Source of the DNA: Sediminibacterium ginsengisoli
GTDB taxonomy: Bacteria > Bacteroidota > Bacteroidia > Chitinophagales > Chitinophagaceae
Direction of reading: 5' to 3'
Assembly (NCBI RefSeq): GCF_900167075.1
Contig: NZ_FUWH01000014.1
Location: 1 to 64,000, forward strand
DNA: 64,000 bases
Below are positions 42,809-51,740 of the stretch, piece after piece. The notes under the pieces were generated by a model. The model had not been told where the DNA came from and made no database searches. It was given only the letters and a program-made list of their open reading frames with translations. The position numbers and the translations under genes were made by a program. The stretch's first letter is position 1. Every line of letters begins with the position of its first letter.

Positions 42809-43966
42809 TTACATATGTATCAGCGATGCAGCGAAGTTACGCGCCTCGCCATCGCTTTCAAAATACTCTTCCAGGGTGGGCTGTTCGATGAATGCGATCT
42901 TGTTCATGGTCTGTTCTACCAGTTCGGTCATGTCCAGGAACCCGATGCGGTTGCGCAAAAATGCATACACGGCTATTTCATTCGCGGCATTGAGGATACA
43001 GGGCATATTGCCACCTTTGTACAATGCTTCCGTTGCCAGCGCCAGGTTGCGGAATGTTTTCAGGTCCGGCTCTTCAAATGTGAGCGTGTTATGCTTCCTG
43101 AAATCGAAGCGCGGGAAATCGTTGGCGATCCTGTTGGGGAATGCCATGGCATATTGAATCGGCAGTTTCATATCCGGCAGGCCCATCTGGGCTTTGATAC
43201 TGCCGTCTTCGAACTGCACCATGCTGTGAATAATGCTTTGCGGATGTACCGTTACCTGGATCTGGTCCGGCTGCAGGTTGAACAGCCATTTGGCTTCGAT
43301 CATCTCGAGGCCTTTGTTCATAAGCGTAGCCGAATCGATGCTGATCTTGGCACCCATGCTCCAGTTGGGATGCTGCAACGCGTGATCGCGTTTTACATTC
43401 ACGAGAAAGTTTGGTTTTTTACCCAGGAACGGGCCGCCGCTTGCCGTGAGGATGATCCGTTCGATCTTGTTGCGCCCCTCGCCTACCAGGCACTGGAATA
43501 TGGCGGAATGCTCACTGTCTACCGGGATCACCGGTACCTGCTTTTCCATCGCCTTGCGCATCACGATATCGCCTGCCACTACCAAAGTTTCCTTATTGGC
43601 CAGCGCAATCGGTTTACCAATGGCTATTGCCTGCATCGTTGGACGTAAACCCGCATAACCCACAATGGCTGCCAGCATCATATCGTAACAATCCAGCGCC
43701 GCGGTTTCTTCCAGTGCTTTTTCGCCTGCAAATACCTTCACATCCGTTCCCGCCAGTGCTTCTTTTACCTGGGTATATTTCTTTTCATCACCGATCACCA
43801 CCGCATTAGGGTTGAATTGCAGCGCCTGCCTGATCAGCAGGTCGGCGTTCGACTGTGCTGTCAGGATCTCCGCCGAAAAAAGACCGGGATTTGCGGCTAT
43901 CACTTCCAGCGCCTGCGTACCGATCGATCCTGTTGATCCGAATATGGCTATGCGTTTCTGACTCAT
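42809..43966 (-). CDS. dxr: 1-deoxy-D-xylulose-5-phosphate reductoisomerase
   Basis: This 385-residue enzyme makes MEP from DXP with NADPH in non-mevalonate isoprenoid synthesis. The NADPH site GSTGSIG is at residues 10-16. The metal and substrate residues are seen as VDSEHSA (about 148-154) with Asp and Glu ligands, and in NKGLEMIEA (about 221-229). The flexible loop carries HPNWSMGAKISIDSATL. Length and motifs are normal. It lies upstream of rseP on the same strand and the two likely share a transcript. Confidence 0.97.
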   Translation of the reverse strand: MSQKRIAIFGSTGSIGTQALEVIAANPGLFSAEILTAQSNADLLIRQALQFNPNAVVIGDEKKYTQVKEALAGTDVKVFAGEKALEETAALDCYDMMLAAIVGYAGLRPTMQAIAIGKPIALANKETLVVAGDIVMRKAMEKQVPVIPVDSEHSAIFQCLVGEGRNKIERIILTASGGPFLGKKPNFLVNVKRDHALQHPNWSMGAKISIDSATLMNKGLEMIEAKWLFNLQPDQIQVTVHPQSIIHSMVQFEDGSIKAQMGLPDMKLPIQYAMAFPNRIANDFPRFDFRKHNTLTFEEPDLKTFRNLALATEALYKGGNMPCILNAANEIAVYAFLRNRIGFLDMTELVEQTMNKIAFIEQPTLEEYFESDGEARNFAASLIHM

Positions 43967-44058
43967 TCAATCATTTTAAATATAAAACCTTTACAATTTA
44001 AGGCAAACCAGCGAGGATTTGGCTTAAACAAGCTCCGCTCCTGTTTTTTAACAATGAG

Positions 44059-45552
44059 CTATTCTGTAAAACCGGCAAGTCCTTCGGCGATCTGTCTGTC
44101 GTTACTCAACCGGGGTACTTTATTCTGTCCGCCCAGTTTGCCAATGCCACGCATATAATCTATAAAACCATTCTTTCTTACCGGCCTGATCCTCAGTGTC
44201 TGCAGGATATTCCCACCGATCAGGTCGTCGTAATACACATTTTTCTCTCTCAGGTTCCGGTCTACTTTTTCCGCAAACGCTTCCAGGTCGGCCGGCACCT
44301 GTTCGAATTCGATGAACCATTCATGGTAACTTTTGCCCTCGTGCTGCTGGATCATGGGCGCCACGGTGAATTCGGTGATGTGCATACCTGTTTCCGCTGC
44401 CGTTTTCAGCAGGGCATATTCCACTTCCTCTCCGATCACGTGCTCCCCGAATGCCGAGATAAAATGTTTGATCCGGCCTGTTACAACGATCCTGTACGGA
44501 TCTGTGCTTACAAATTTTACCGTATCCCCGATATTATAACCCCAGAGACCCGCGTTGCTGTTGATGATCAATGCATAATTTTCGCCCACTTTTACATCTT
44601 TCAGCGAAAGGCGGCGCGGGTTTTCCTGGAAGATCTCGCCGGCGGGTATGAATTCGAAGAAAATACCGCTGTTGGTATTCAGCAGCAAGCCTTCCGCTTC
44701 CTGCGAATCCTGGAAAGCGAAAAAGCCTTCGCTTGCCGGGAACAGCTCTATCGTATCCACTTTCCGGCCGATACTTTCGAATAATTTAGCTTTATACGGC
44801 TCGAAATTCACGCCGCCCTGCACCATTACGCTGAAATGCGGGAACAGTTCACCCACTTTTTTGCCGCTTTTTTCGATCAGACGGTCAAAATACATCTGCA
44901 TCCACGGCGGGATACCGCTGATCAGGGTCATATCCTTATTGATCGTTTCAGCCACGATCTGGTCGAGCTTGGTTTCCCAGTCTTCGATGCAATTGGTGGC
45001 ATAACTCGGCAGCTGGTTGGCGCGCAGGTAACCCGGAACATGATGATTCACTATGCCACTGAGCCGTCCCGTAGGGATCCCGCCTACCCGTTCCAGTTCG
45101 GGGGAGCCGCTCAGGAAGATCATTTTTCCCGTGGTAAAAGCCGCATTTCCAGTCTCCGCCATATAGCAAAGCAGTGCATTCCGGGCGGTATTGATATGAT
45201 TAGGGATGGAATCTTTGGTGATAGGGATGTATTTTACCCCGCTGGTAGTACCGCTGGTCTTGGCCAGGTAAATTGGCTTGCCGTTCCAGAGTACATTCTG
45301 TTTTCCTTCCTTGATCTGGTTGATATAGGGCTTGAGTTGCTCATAATCCCTTACCGGAACCGCTGCAGCAAATTCCTGGTGCGAATTCACGGCCGTGAGC
45401 TGGTGATCCTTGCCGAAAATAGTGTTCTTACCCGTCTTCAGTAACCCTTTCAGTATCATTTCCTGGTCTTCCAGGGCTGTATGCATGCCTTTCCGGGTCT
45501 TATTATATATATAATTGGCAAAAGGACGGGCCAATAAGGATTTTAAATTCAT
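44059..45552 (-). CDS. GH3-family acyl-adenylating enzyme
   Basis: The 497-residue protein belongs to the GH3/JAR1 branch of the ANL superfamily. The ATP-binding loop KTSGTTSG lies near residue 104, followed by a second ATP motif region near ELFPASEGFFA and a third with YNIGDTVKFVSTDPYRIVVTGR. In plants GH3 enzymes join amino acids to acyl hormones; bacterial members are mostly uncharacterised and widespread in Bacteroidota. Cytoplasmic, no signal. It sits upstream of dxr on the same strand with a 92-base gap. The substrate cannot be inferred. Confidence 0.9.
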   Translation of the reverse strand: MNLKSLLARPFANYIYNKTRKGMHTALEDQEMILKGLLKTGKNTIFGKDHQLTAVNSHQEFAAAVPVRDYEQLKPYINQIKEGKQNVLWNGKPIYLAKTSGTTSGVKYIPITKDSIPNHINTARNALLCYMAETGNAAFTTGKMIFLSGSPELERVGGIPTGRLSGIVNHHVPGYLRANQLPSYATNCIEDWETKLDQIVAETINKDMTLISGIPPWMQMYFDRLIEKSGKKVGELFPHFSVMVQGGVNFEPYKAKLFESIGRKVDTIELFPASEGFFAFQDSQEAEGLLLNTNSGIFFEFIPAGEIFQENPRRLSLKDVKVGENYALIINSNAGLWGYNIGDTVKFVSTDPYRIVVTGRIKHFISAFGEHVIGEEVEYALLKTAAETGMHITEFTVAPMIQQHEGKSYHEWFIEFEQVPADLEAFAEKVDRNLREKNVYYDDLIGGNILQTLRIRPVRKNGFIDYMRGIGKLGGQNKVPRLSNDRQIAEGLAGFTE

Positions 45553-45768
45553 GGCGTTAGGCTGATCTGATGGTCAGCGGGACAAAAATAGGGGTAACTT
45601 GGTGCTTTGCATTGCCGGCCGCGTATATTATGGTTAATTTTTTTCCAAAGCTGCTGTATGCAAAGGTGTATTCCGGCCAGGATTTCTGCCTGAAAACCTA
45701 ACTTTGTCCTGCCCGGAACAGCTTCGGTGGTTTATCCACTCCCGTGGACAAGATTTATTTCAAAAATC

Positions 45769-45801
45769 TTTGCATATTCTCATCGTAAATCCATACCTTT
45801 G
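45769..45801 (+). promoter_or_regulatory. Strong promoter of the rplU-rpmA operon
   Basis: A perfect -33 TTTG (45769-45772), a 21-bp spacer and a perfect -7 TACCTTTG (45794-45801) form a full Bacteroidota consensus promoter. Transcription should start near 45807, 15 or so bases before the rplU start codon, giving a short leader. Confidence 0.8.
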
Positions 45802-45822
45802 CCGTCCTAATTTTGGATAGCT

Positions 45823-46128
45823 ATGTTAGCAGTAGTAAAAATCGCAGGTCAGCAATTTAAGGTACAGGAAGGTCAAAGCCTGTATGTTCCTCACCTGCAG
45901 GGTAAAACCGGAGACAAAGTTGAGTTCAGCGACGTATTGTTTGTAGACAATGCCGGAGCTGTATCTGTAGGCAGTGCAGTAAAAGCAACTGTAAAAGCAG
46001 AGATCGTCAGCGACCTAGTACAGGGTGATAAAGTGATCGCCTTCAAAATGAAAAGAAGGAAGGGCTTCCGCAAGAAGCACGGTCACAGGACCCACTATAC
46101 CAGGATCAAAATCGAAAGCATCGCTTAG
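45823..46128 (+). CDS. rplU: Large-subunit ribosomal protein L21
   Basis: The 101-residue protein has the usual L21 length and pattern: MLAVVKIAGQQFKVQEGQ at the start, DKVEFSDVLFVDNAG in the middle and a basic C-terminal KMKRRKGFRKKHGHRTHYT that contacts rRNA. It is followed after 70 bases by rpmA, the near-universal order. Driven by the consensus promoter at 45769-45801. Confidence 0.98.
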   Translation: MLAVVKIAGQQFKVQEGQSLYVPHLQGKTGDKVEFSDVLFVDNAGAVSVGSAVKATVKAEIVSDLVQGDKVIAFKMKRRKGFRKKHGHRTHYTRIKIESIA

Positions 46129-46198
46129 TAAAAAACGTTAATTAAGAACAGTACCTGTGAAAGCAGGAAGTTGTTTTTAATACTTAAAAAAAAGAACT

Positions 46199-46465
46199 AT
46201 GGCACACAAAAAAGGTGAAGGTAGCGTAAAGAACGGCCGCGATTCACAAAGCAAACGTTTAGGCGTAAAGATATATGGAGGTCAGCCTGCAGCTGCAGGA
46301 AACATCATCGTTCGTCAGCGTGGTACACAATACCATCCTGGTAAGAATGTTGGTGTAGGAACTGACTTCACACTGTTTGCATTAACAGATGGTATCGTTG
46401 AATTCAAAAAAGGAAAGAACGATAAGAATACTGTTTCTGTACAACCGGCTGCCGCTACTGCATAA
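46199..46465 (+). CDS. rpmA: Large-subunit ribosomal protein L27
   Basis: The 88-residue protein starts [20 protein letters not shown], with the conserved KNGRDS and LGVKIYGGQ stretch near residue 22, and [15 protein letters not shown]. The N-terminus reaches the peptidyl transferase centre. There is no N-terminal propeptide of the Firmicutes type. It is the second gene of the rplU operon and is followed by a Lys/Ala-rich protein gene. Confidence 0.98.
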   Translation: MAHKKGEGSVKNGRDSQSKRLGVKIYGGQPAAAGNIIVRQRGTQYHPGKNVGVGTDFTLFALTDGIVEFKKGKNDKNTVSVQPAAATA

Positions 46466-46537
46466 AAAATTTTTTTTGCAGTTACAAATAATTTTTTATT
46501 TTTAATGCATATTTACTAACCATTAAATCTAAAAAAC

Positions 46538-46768
46538 ATGGCAACTGCAAAAAAAGCAGCACCTAAAAAGGCTGCTGCAAAGAAAGCTGCACCAAAAAAA
46601 GCCGCTCCTAAAAAAGCTGCTGCAAAGAAAGCCGCTCCTAAAAAAGCCGCTGCAAAGAAAGCTGCTCCTAAAAAAGCTGCTGCAAAGAAAGCCGCTCCTA
46701 AAAAAGCTGCTGCAAAGAAAGCTGCTCCTAAAAAAGCCGCTGCAAAGAAAGCCGCTAAGAAAAAATAA
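46538..46768 (+). CDS. Lys/Ala/Pro-rich histone H1-like repeat protein
   Basis: This 76-residue protein is made almost only of Lys, Ala and Pro: after MATAKKAAP it repeats variations of KKAAPKKAAA about seven times and ends AAKKK. The DNA repeats with a 30-base period. This matches histone H1-like and AlgP-type C-terminal tails that bind DNA and compact the nucleoid. The long repeats make its length prone to change by slippage. It follows rpmA after 72 bases with its own possible weak promoter, and ends before a terminator. Function is inferred from composition only. Confidence 0.8.
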   Translation: MATAKKAAPKKAAAKKAAPKKAAPKKAAAKKAAPKKAAAKKAAPKKAAAKKAAPKKAAAKKAAPKKAAAKKAAKKK

Positions 46769-46805
46769 TCTTACGGCTGCGCAAGCAGAAATAGATTTAA
46801 GAAAG

Positions 46806-46828
46806 GTCCCGCAATTGCGGGACTTTTT
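46806..46828 (+). terminator. Intrinsic terminator after the ribosomal operon
   Basis: A perfect 18-bp palindrome GTCCCGCAATTGCGGGAC is followed by TTTTTA. It lies 37 bases after the Lys-rich protein stop codon. Confidence 0.85.
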
Positions 46829-46861
46829 ATTTTATCTTTCCCCTGTCAATTTGTTCAACCC

Positions 46862-48535
46862 ATGGATAATTATAGCATCGCTGATCATTTTTCGCTGTTG
46901 TCTAAACTGATGGACATTCACGGAGACAATAGCTTCAAGGCCAAATCCTACGCTGCCGCGGCTTTTACCATAGAAAAGCTGCCGGTGGAGCTGTCTACCC
47001 TCCCCCATGAAAAAATATTCAGCATCAAAGGGATCGGGGATGCGATCGGCAAAAAGATCATCGAACAACTGGAAACAGGTCAACTCTCCGCTCTTACGGA
47101 ATACCTTGAAAAAACTCCGCAGGGTATCATCGAAATGATGAACATCAAAGGCATCGGCCCTAAAAAGATCGCTACCATCTGGAAAGAACTGGAGATCGAA
47201 ACACTGGGTGAACTGCTCTATGCCTGTAATGAAAACCGCCTCACACTTTACCGCGGCTTCGGCGAAAAAACGCAGCTCAATATCAGGAATGCCATTGAAT
47301 TTTATTTCAGCACCCTCGGCAGCTACCTCTACCAGCAGATCGAAAGCTATGCTACCGTTCTCGATCAGAAGCTGAAAGAAGTATTCCGTGGCCAGCAGTT
47401 TTTTCTCACCGGGGAATACAGGCGGCAACTTGAAATTATCAACAGGCTGGAATGGGTTACTACCGTGCCCGCCGGTGCCATCAAAGATTTTTTTACCGAA
47501 CAGGAATATGAGATCACTGCCAGTGACGGCAACTTCATTTCCCTGAAAGGCCGTGAAAACGTTTCCCTCTCCTTTTATTCCTGTACACCTGAAGCCATAC
47601 ACAGGCAATTATTCCTTACCAGTTGCAGCGAAGAATTCCTGCAGGCCTGGAAAAAGCTACATGATATAGAAGCTGTTGCTGATTACCCGGATGAAGAAAA
47701 AATTTTCGAAGCAGCCGGCATAACTTTTATTCCCGCTTACCGCCGCGAGAAAGCCGCAATCCTTGAACAGGCGCGCAATGGTGTTTTACCTGAAGTGATC
47801 ACTCCGCAGGATATCACCGGCATTATCCACTGCCACAGTAAATGGAGCGATGGTGCAAGCGCCCTCGATGATATGGCTCAGGCGGCCATCGACCAGGGTT
47901 ACCAGTACCTTGTGATCAGCGATCACTCTAAATCTGCCTTTTATGCAGGCGGACTGAACGAGGAAAAAGTAATGGCCCAGCACAAACAGATCGAAGAGCT
48001 GAACAGCAGGCTTGCCCCTTTCCGTATTTTCAAAAGTATTGAAAGCGATATCCTGAACGACGGCAGCCTCGATTACAGCAATGAAGTACTGGCCAGCTTC
48101 GACCTGGTGATCGCTTCGGTGCATTCCAACCTTAAGATGAGCGAGGAGAAAGCGATGATGCGACTGATCAAAGCCATCGAAAATCCTTATACCAGTATTC
48201 TTGGCCACATGACCGGCAGGCTGTTGCTGAGCCGGAACGGCTACCCGGTAGACCACAGGAAGATCATCGATGCCTGTGCAGCCAATCAGGTAGTAATTGA
48301 ACTGAATGCCCATCCACGCAGGCTCGATATCGACTGGAGGTGGATAGACCTGGCTACCGAGAAGGGCGTATTGATCTCGATCGACCCTGATGCGCATGCC
48401 ATAGACGGCTTCAACGATTGCCGTTATGGTGTTTTCGTTGCCCAGAAAGCCGGTTTAAGAAGGGAACAGAATCTCAGCAGCTTTTCGCTTGCTGAATTTG
48501 AATCTTTCGTGCAGCTACAGCAACGTAAACGATAA
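46862..48535 (+). CDS. polX: PolX-like protein: helix-hairpin-helix plus PHP domain, degenerate polymerase site
   Basis: The 557-residue protein follows the PolX plan. The N-terminus has a helical lyase-like domain and helix-hairpin-helix motifs (IKGIGDAIGKKI at 55-66, IKGIGPKKIATIW at 95-107). The polymerase core follows. Where family X has GSxRR...D-x-D, this reads TGEYRRQLEIINRL (183-196), so the two catalytic Asp are missing. The C-terminal PHP nuclease domain is intact with HCHSKWSDG (323-331), VISDHSKSA, ASVHSN, ELNAHP and DPDAH, all metal-ligand segments. It probably works as a 3'-5' exonuclease or phosphatase in DNA repair without polymerase activity. Confidence 0.9.
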   Translation: MDNYSIADHFSLLSKLMDIHGDNSFKAKSYAAAAFTIEKLPVELSTLPHEKIFSIKGIGDAIGKKIIEQLETGQLSALTEYLEKTPQGIIEMMNIKGIGPKKIATIWKELEIETLGELLYACNENRLTLYRGFGEKTQLNIRNAIEFYFSTLGSYLYQQIESYATVLDQKLKEVFRGQQFFLTGEYRRQLEIINRLEWVTTVPAGAIKDFFTEQEYEITASDGNFISLKGRENVSLSFYSCTPEAIHRQLFLTSCSEEFLQAWKKLHDIEAVADYPDEEKIFEAAGITFIPAYRREKAAILEQARNGVLPEVITPQDITGIIHCHSKWSDGASALDDMAQAAIDQGYQYLVISDHSKSAFYAGGLNEEKVMAQHKQIEELNSRLAPFRIFKSIESDILNDGSLDYSNEVLASFDLVIASVHSNLKMSEEKAMMRLIKAIENPYTSILGHMTGRLLLSRNGYPVDHRKIIDACAANQVVIELNAHPRRLDIDWRWIDLATEKGVLISIDPDAHAIDGFNDCRYGVFVAQKAGLRREQNLSSFSLAEFESFVQLQQRKR

Positions 48536-48605
48536 AATCGGTTCGCTGCACAACAACCAACGATTGTTTTGCTTATCTTTTAAAAAATTAGTACTGTAAA
48601 AAGAT

Positions 48606-51600
48606 ATGCTCTCCCCCCGCTACCTGCTTTTTCTGCTGCTGTTTTGCACCGTGCGGTCTTATGCGCAACAAGACAGCCTGCAATATCACCTGCAGCATTT
48701 TACTGCCGAGAACGGGTTGCCGCAGAACAGCGCCAGGTCACTTTTATATACAAATGAGGGCTTTTTATGGATCACTACGGAGAACGGTCTTGTGCGGTTT
48801 GACGGGATCGACTTTAAAGTATGGAATAAGCTGAATACCGGCATCACTGTAAACCGGTTCTCCATTATTACATACGATTACCAGCGCAACTGTTATATTG
48901 CCGTTACCAATAATTCCGAAATGCTCCGCATCAGCAATGCCGAAGCTACGCTGCTGAATGAACGTTACCGCCGTGATACATTCCCGGGCACACCCGGCAA
49001 ACGGTTGTCTTATCATAATCCCCTCCCGGCGGTTGCTGCCGCAGGAAAAAGAGGACCCGAGATTCCGCCGTTTTATATCGCCGCCGGTGCCGCCACTTAC
49101 TTTGTGGTAGAACACGACAGAGTACTCCTGCTCAACAATAACAAAACGGAATGGCAGCAGCCATTCGCACAACAGGTGACCAGAATGGGCGAATCCAATG
49201 CGCGCCGTTTTTTCGTACTGCATAACCAGTTCTATAATATCGATAACAACTGTGAGATCACTTTATATTCTGCAGCGGGAAAACAAAAAGTGGCTATTAC
49301 AGGCGATCTCTTAAACAACAAAGCATACGGCCACTCCCTGCAGGCGCCGGCACTATTCTGGATGAACGGACAAAAGGAAATTCTGATCTACCTCAATAAA
49401 TGCTGGTACAGACTTACGGCCAGCAAAGACAACAGCATGCATACCCAGCTTGTATTGAGCGGTTTCGATGCGGCACTTGAAAATATTTGTTCTGCTACTT
49501 ACGACCCAACCAAACAAATGCTTTTTTTGGGAAGCCTCACCAACGGCTTATACTTATTTACCCGGCAATATTTCAAAAGTCATATTGTAAAAAAAGCCGG
49601 CTATCCCGTCTCCACTTATGCCATCATCGATTATAATAATACCCTGCTTTCCTCAAGCGGATACCAGTTTTTTCGCGACGGCAGTTACAGGTTGCTTCCT
49701 GAACTGATTAAAAAAAGCGACACTTACAGTATTTGTACGGATCGTTCCGGGAACGTATACAGCAAACTATTTGAAGACTCAACCGTATACCGCTTCCGGA
49801 ATATAGAGCAGCCACCCGTACGCAGCTGGAAAATGCCGTCGAAGGTTACGGGCCTGCATATGGATACCGCCGCCAACAGGTTGTGGATAGGCGGCAATGT
49901 TGGCATTTACTATATTCCGCTTGTCAATGACGCCAGGATTGTAACAGTAAATCATTCGCTGAAAGGGATTTCCGCCATATTGCCCGAGAACAGCAATACA
50001 GTTTGGGTAGGTACCGGAACGGGCTGTTACAGGCTGAACGTGCAAAGCGGCCGCACCGATACCCTGCATGCACTTGCCAATACTTATGTACGCAGCTTTT
50101 CGATGTTCAGGCAGGGCGAGATCTGGATCACAACTTATGAAGACGGTTTTTACCTGTATAAAAACGGACAGCTCACAAAATTTCCGCTGGATCAGAACAG
50201 GTACCTGGCTACCTGTCACAAGATATTGCTCGACAGGCAGGGTTTTCTCTGGATGTCTACCAATAACGGTTTGTTCAAAGCATCCTACAAAGAATTACAG
50301 CAATACGCCGCAAATAAAAATGCAACGCCTTATTATGCGCAGTATACGATCCAGGATGGATTCGCCACCAATGAATTTAATGGCGGCGGCGATCCGGCGG
50401 CCATTAAATTAAACAATGGCGATTTTGCCTTCAGCGCATTGAACGGCATCACCGTTTTTAATCCTTTGCAGGTAAATAACGAGTCGTTGCAGAAAAATAT
50501 TTATCTCAGCAGCCTTGCCATAGACGACAAGCCGCTGCCCATCAGCGACACCATCGTGCTCTCGAATAATATGAACCGGCTGCGGATCGGCATCAGTGTT
50601 CCTTTTATCGACAACCCCAACAACATTAATCTCGAATACAATATCGGCTCCGACAGTAAAGAAGGGCAATGGCTACGTGTGGAAAACAAGACCATTACCT
50701 TTACAAGGATCGCTTCGGGTTTTTACAAGCTGGTGATCCGGGAGAAAAATAATTTCAGTTATAATACTTACCTGTATAAAACACTCTACATTGATATCCC
50801 GCCGCTTTTTTATGAACGTCCGCTGTTCCAGACCGCAATACTGCTACTGGCAGCGCTCCTGATCTATCTTTTCATCCGTCTGCGCACACAACGTTTACGC
50901 CGCAAGAATGAAAGGCTCGACAGGCTGGTGAAAGCGCGCACCCAGGAACTGAATATGTCTGTACATGCTTTACAGGAATCAGAAGCCAGTCTTCGCAAAG
51001 GCATGCACCTGCAGGAGAAACTGATCGCGAGCATTTCTCATGATATCAGGACACCACTCAAATTCCTGCTCATGGCAACCGAGCGCAGCCTGCGTACAAA
51101 AGAAAATAAAGGGCAGATCTCCATGGAAGAAGCGCGTATTATTTACCAGACCTCGGACAGGCTATATCATTTTACAGAAAAAATGCTACAGTATATCAAG
51201 ACCAATATCGAAGCAGGTAAACTGAAAGCAAGCCGTTTTTCCGTTCATGAACTGGTGGAACAGAAAATCCGTGTCTTTGCAGCAGTAGCACAGGCCCGTG
51301 ACATTGCACTGATCAACAAGGTACCCCCTTCTCTTTATATTCATGACAAGGAAGAACTACTGGGTACCGTCATTCAGAACCTGCTCGATAACGCGGTAAA
51401 ATTCACCGGTACCGGCAGCGTTACCATCGATTGCCGCATAGAGGGCACAGCATTGATCATCAGTGTAACGGATACCGGCAATGGCATTCCCGAATGGCAG
51501 GTAGCAGGTTATAACAGGCATTTCAGTTCGGCTGCATCCGAACAGATCATCACCGGAAACTTATCGGAAGACCTGCGCAAACTGAACGGACTGGGATTTG

Positions 51601-51740
51601 CCATCATCAAGGAAATATTACCCCTGCTTTCTGCATCGCTTGAAATCAGCAGTCAACCGGGAAAAGGCAGTACCATCAAATTGACATTGCAGCATGCAGT
51701 GATCAGCGCTGATGACGATCAGCCAGCGGGAGTTCAATAA
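48606..51740 (+). CDS. Periplasmic-propeller sensor histidine kinase
   Basis: This 1044-residue protein starts with a signal peptide (ending RSYAQ). It then has a two-component regulator propeller region (about 25-600; GLPQNSARSLL, DRQGFLWMSTNNGL repeats) and a Y_Y_Y domain (about 640-730). One membrane helix lies near 742-762. A coiled coil and the kinase follow: His812 in SISHDIRTPL is the phospho-acceptor, and NLLDNAVKFT, DTGNGIPE and GLGFAIIKE mark the ATP domain. No receiver or DNA-binding domain follows, so the usual hybrid form is cut short here. Ends overlap the next kinase gene by 38 bases, tail to tail. Confidence 0.93.
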   Translation: MLSPRYLLFLLLFCTVRSYAQQDSLQYHLQHFTAENGLPQNSARSLLYTNEGFLWITTENGLVRFDGIDFKVWNKLNTGITVNRFSIITYDYQRNCYIAVTNNSEMLRISNAEATLLNERYRRDTFPGTPGKRLSYHNPLPAVAAAGKRGPEIPPFYIAAGAATYFVVEHDRVLLLNNNKTEWQQPFAQQVTRMGESNARRFFVLHNQFYNIDNNCEITLYSAAGKQKVAITGDLLNNKAYGHSLQAPALFWMNGQKEILIYLNKCWYRLTASKDNSMHTQLVLSGFDAALENICSATYDPTKQMLFLGSLTNGLYLFTRQYFKSHIVKKAGYPVSTYAIIDYNNTLLSSSGYQFFRDGSYRLLPELIKKSDTYSICTDRSGNVYSKLFEDSTVYRFRNIEQPPVRSWKMPSKVTGLHMDTAANRLWIGGNVGIYYIPLVNDARIVTVNHSLKGISAILPENSNTVWVGTGTGCYRLNVQSGRTDTLHALANTYVRSFSMFRQGEIWITTYEDGFYLYKNGQLTKFPLDQNRYLATCHKILLDRQGFLWMSTNNGLFKASYKELQQYAANKNATPYYAQYTIQDGFATNEFNGGGDPAAIKLNNGDFAFSALNGITVFNPLQVNNESLQKNIYLSSLAIDDKPLPISDTIVLSNNMNRLRIGISVPFIDNPNNINLEYNIGSDSKEGQWLRVENKTITFTRIASGFYKLVIREKNNFSYNTYLYKTLYIDIPPLFYERPLFQTAILLLAALLIYLFIRLRTQRLRRKNERLDRLVKARTQELNMSVHALQESEASLRKGMHLQEKLIASISHDIRTPLKFLLMATERSLRTKENKGQISMEEARIIYQTSDRLYHFTEKMLQYIKTNIEAGKLKASRFSVHELVEQKIRVFAAVAQARDIALINKVPPSLYIHDKEELLGTVIQNLLDNAVKFTGTGSVTIDCRIEGTALIISVTDTGNGIPEWQVAGYNRHFSSAASEQIITGNLSEDLRKLNGLGFAIIKEILPLLSASLEISSQPGKGSTIKLTLQHAVISADDDQPAGVQ

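Noticed and set aside
42806..43648. 280-codon plus-strand frame antisense to dxr
   Set aside because: It is the complement of a clearly conserved enzyme gene and its product has a shadow composition rich in His, Cys and Phe.
44836..45444. 202-codon frame antisense to the GH3-family gene
   Set aside because: Shadow of a gene with intact ATP-binding motifs; no independent support.
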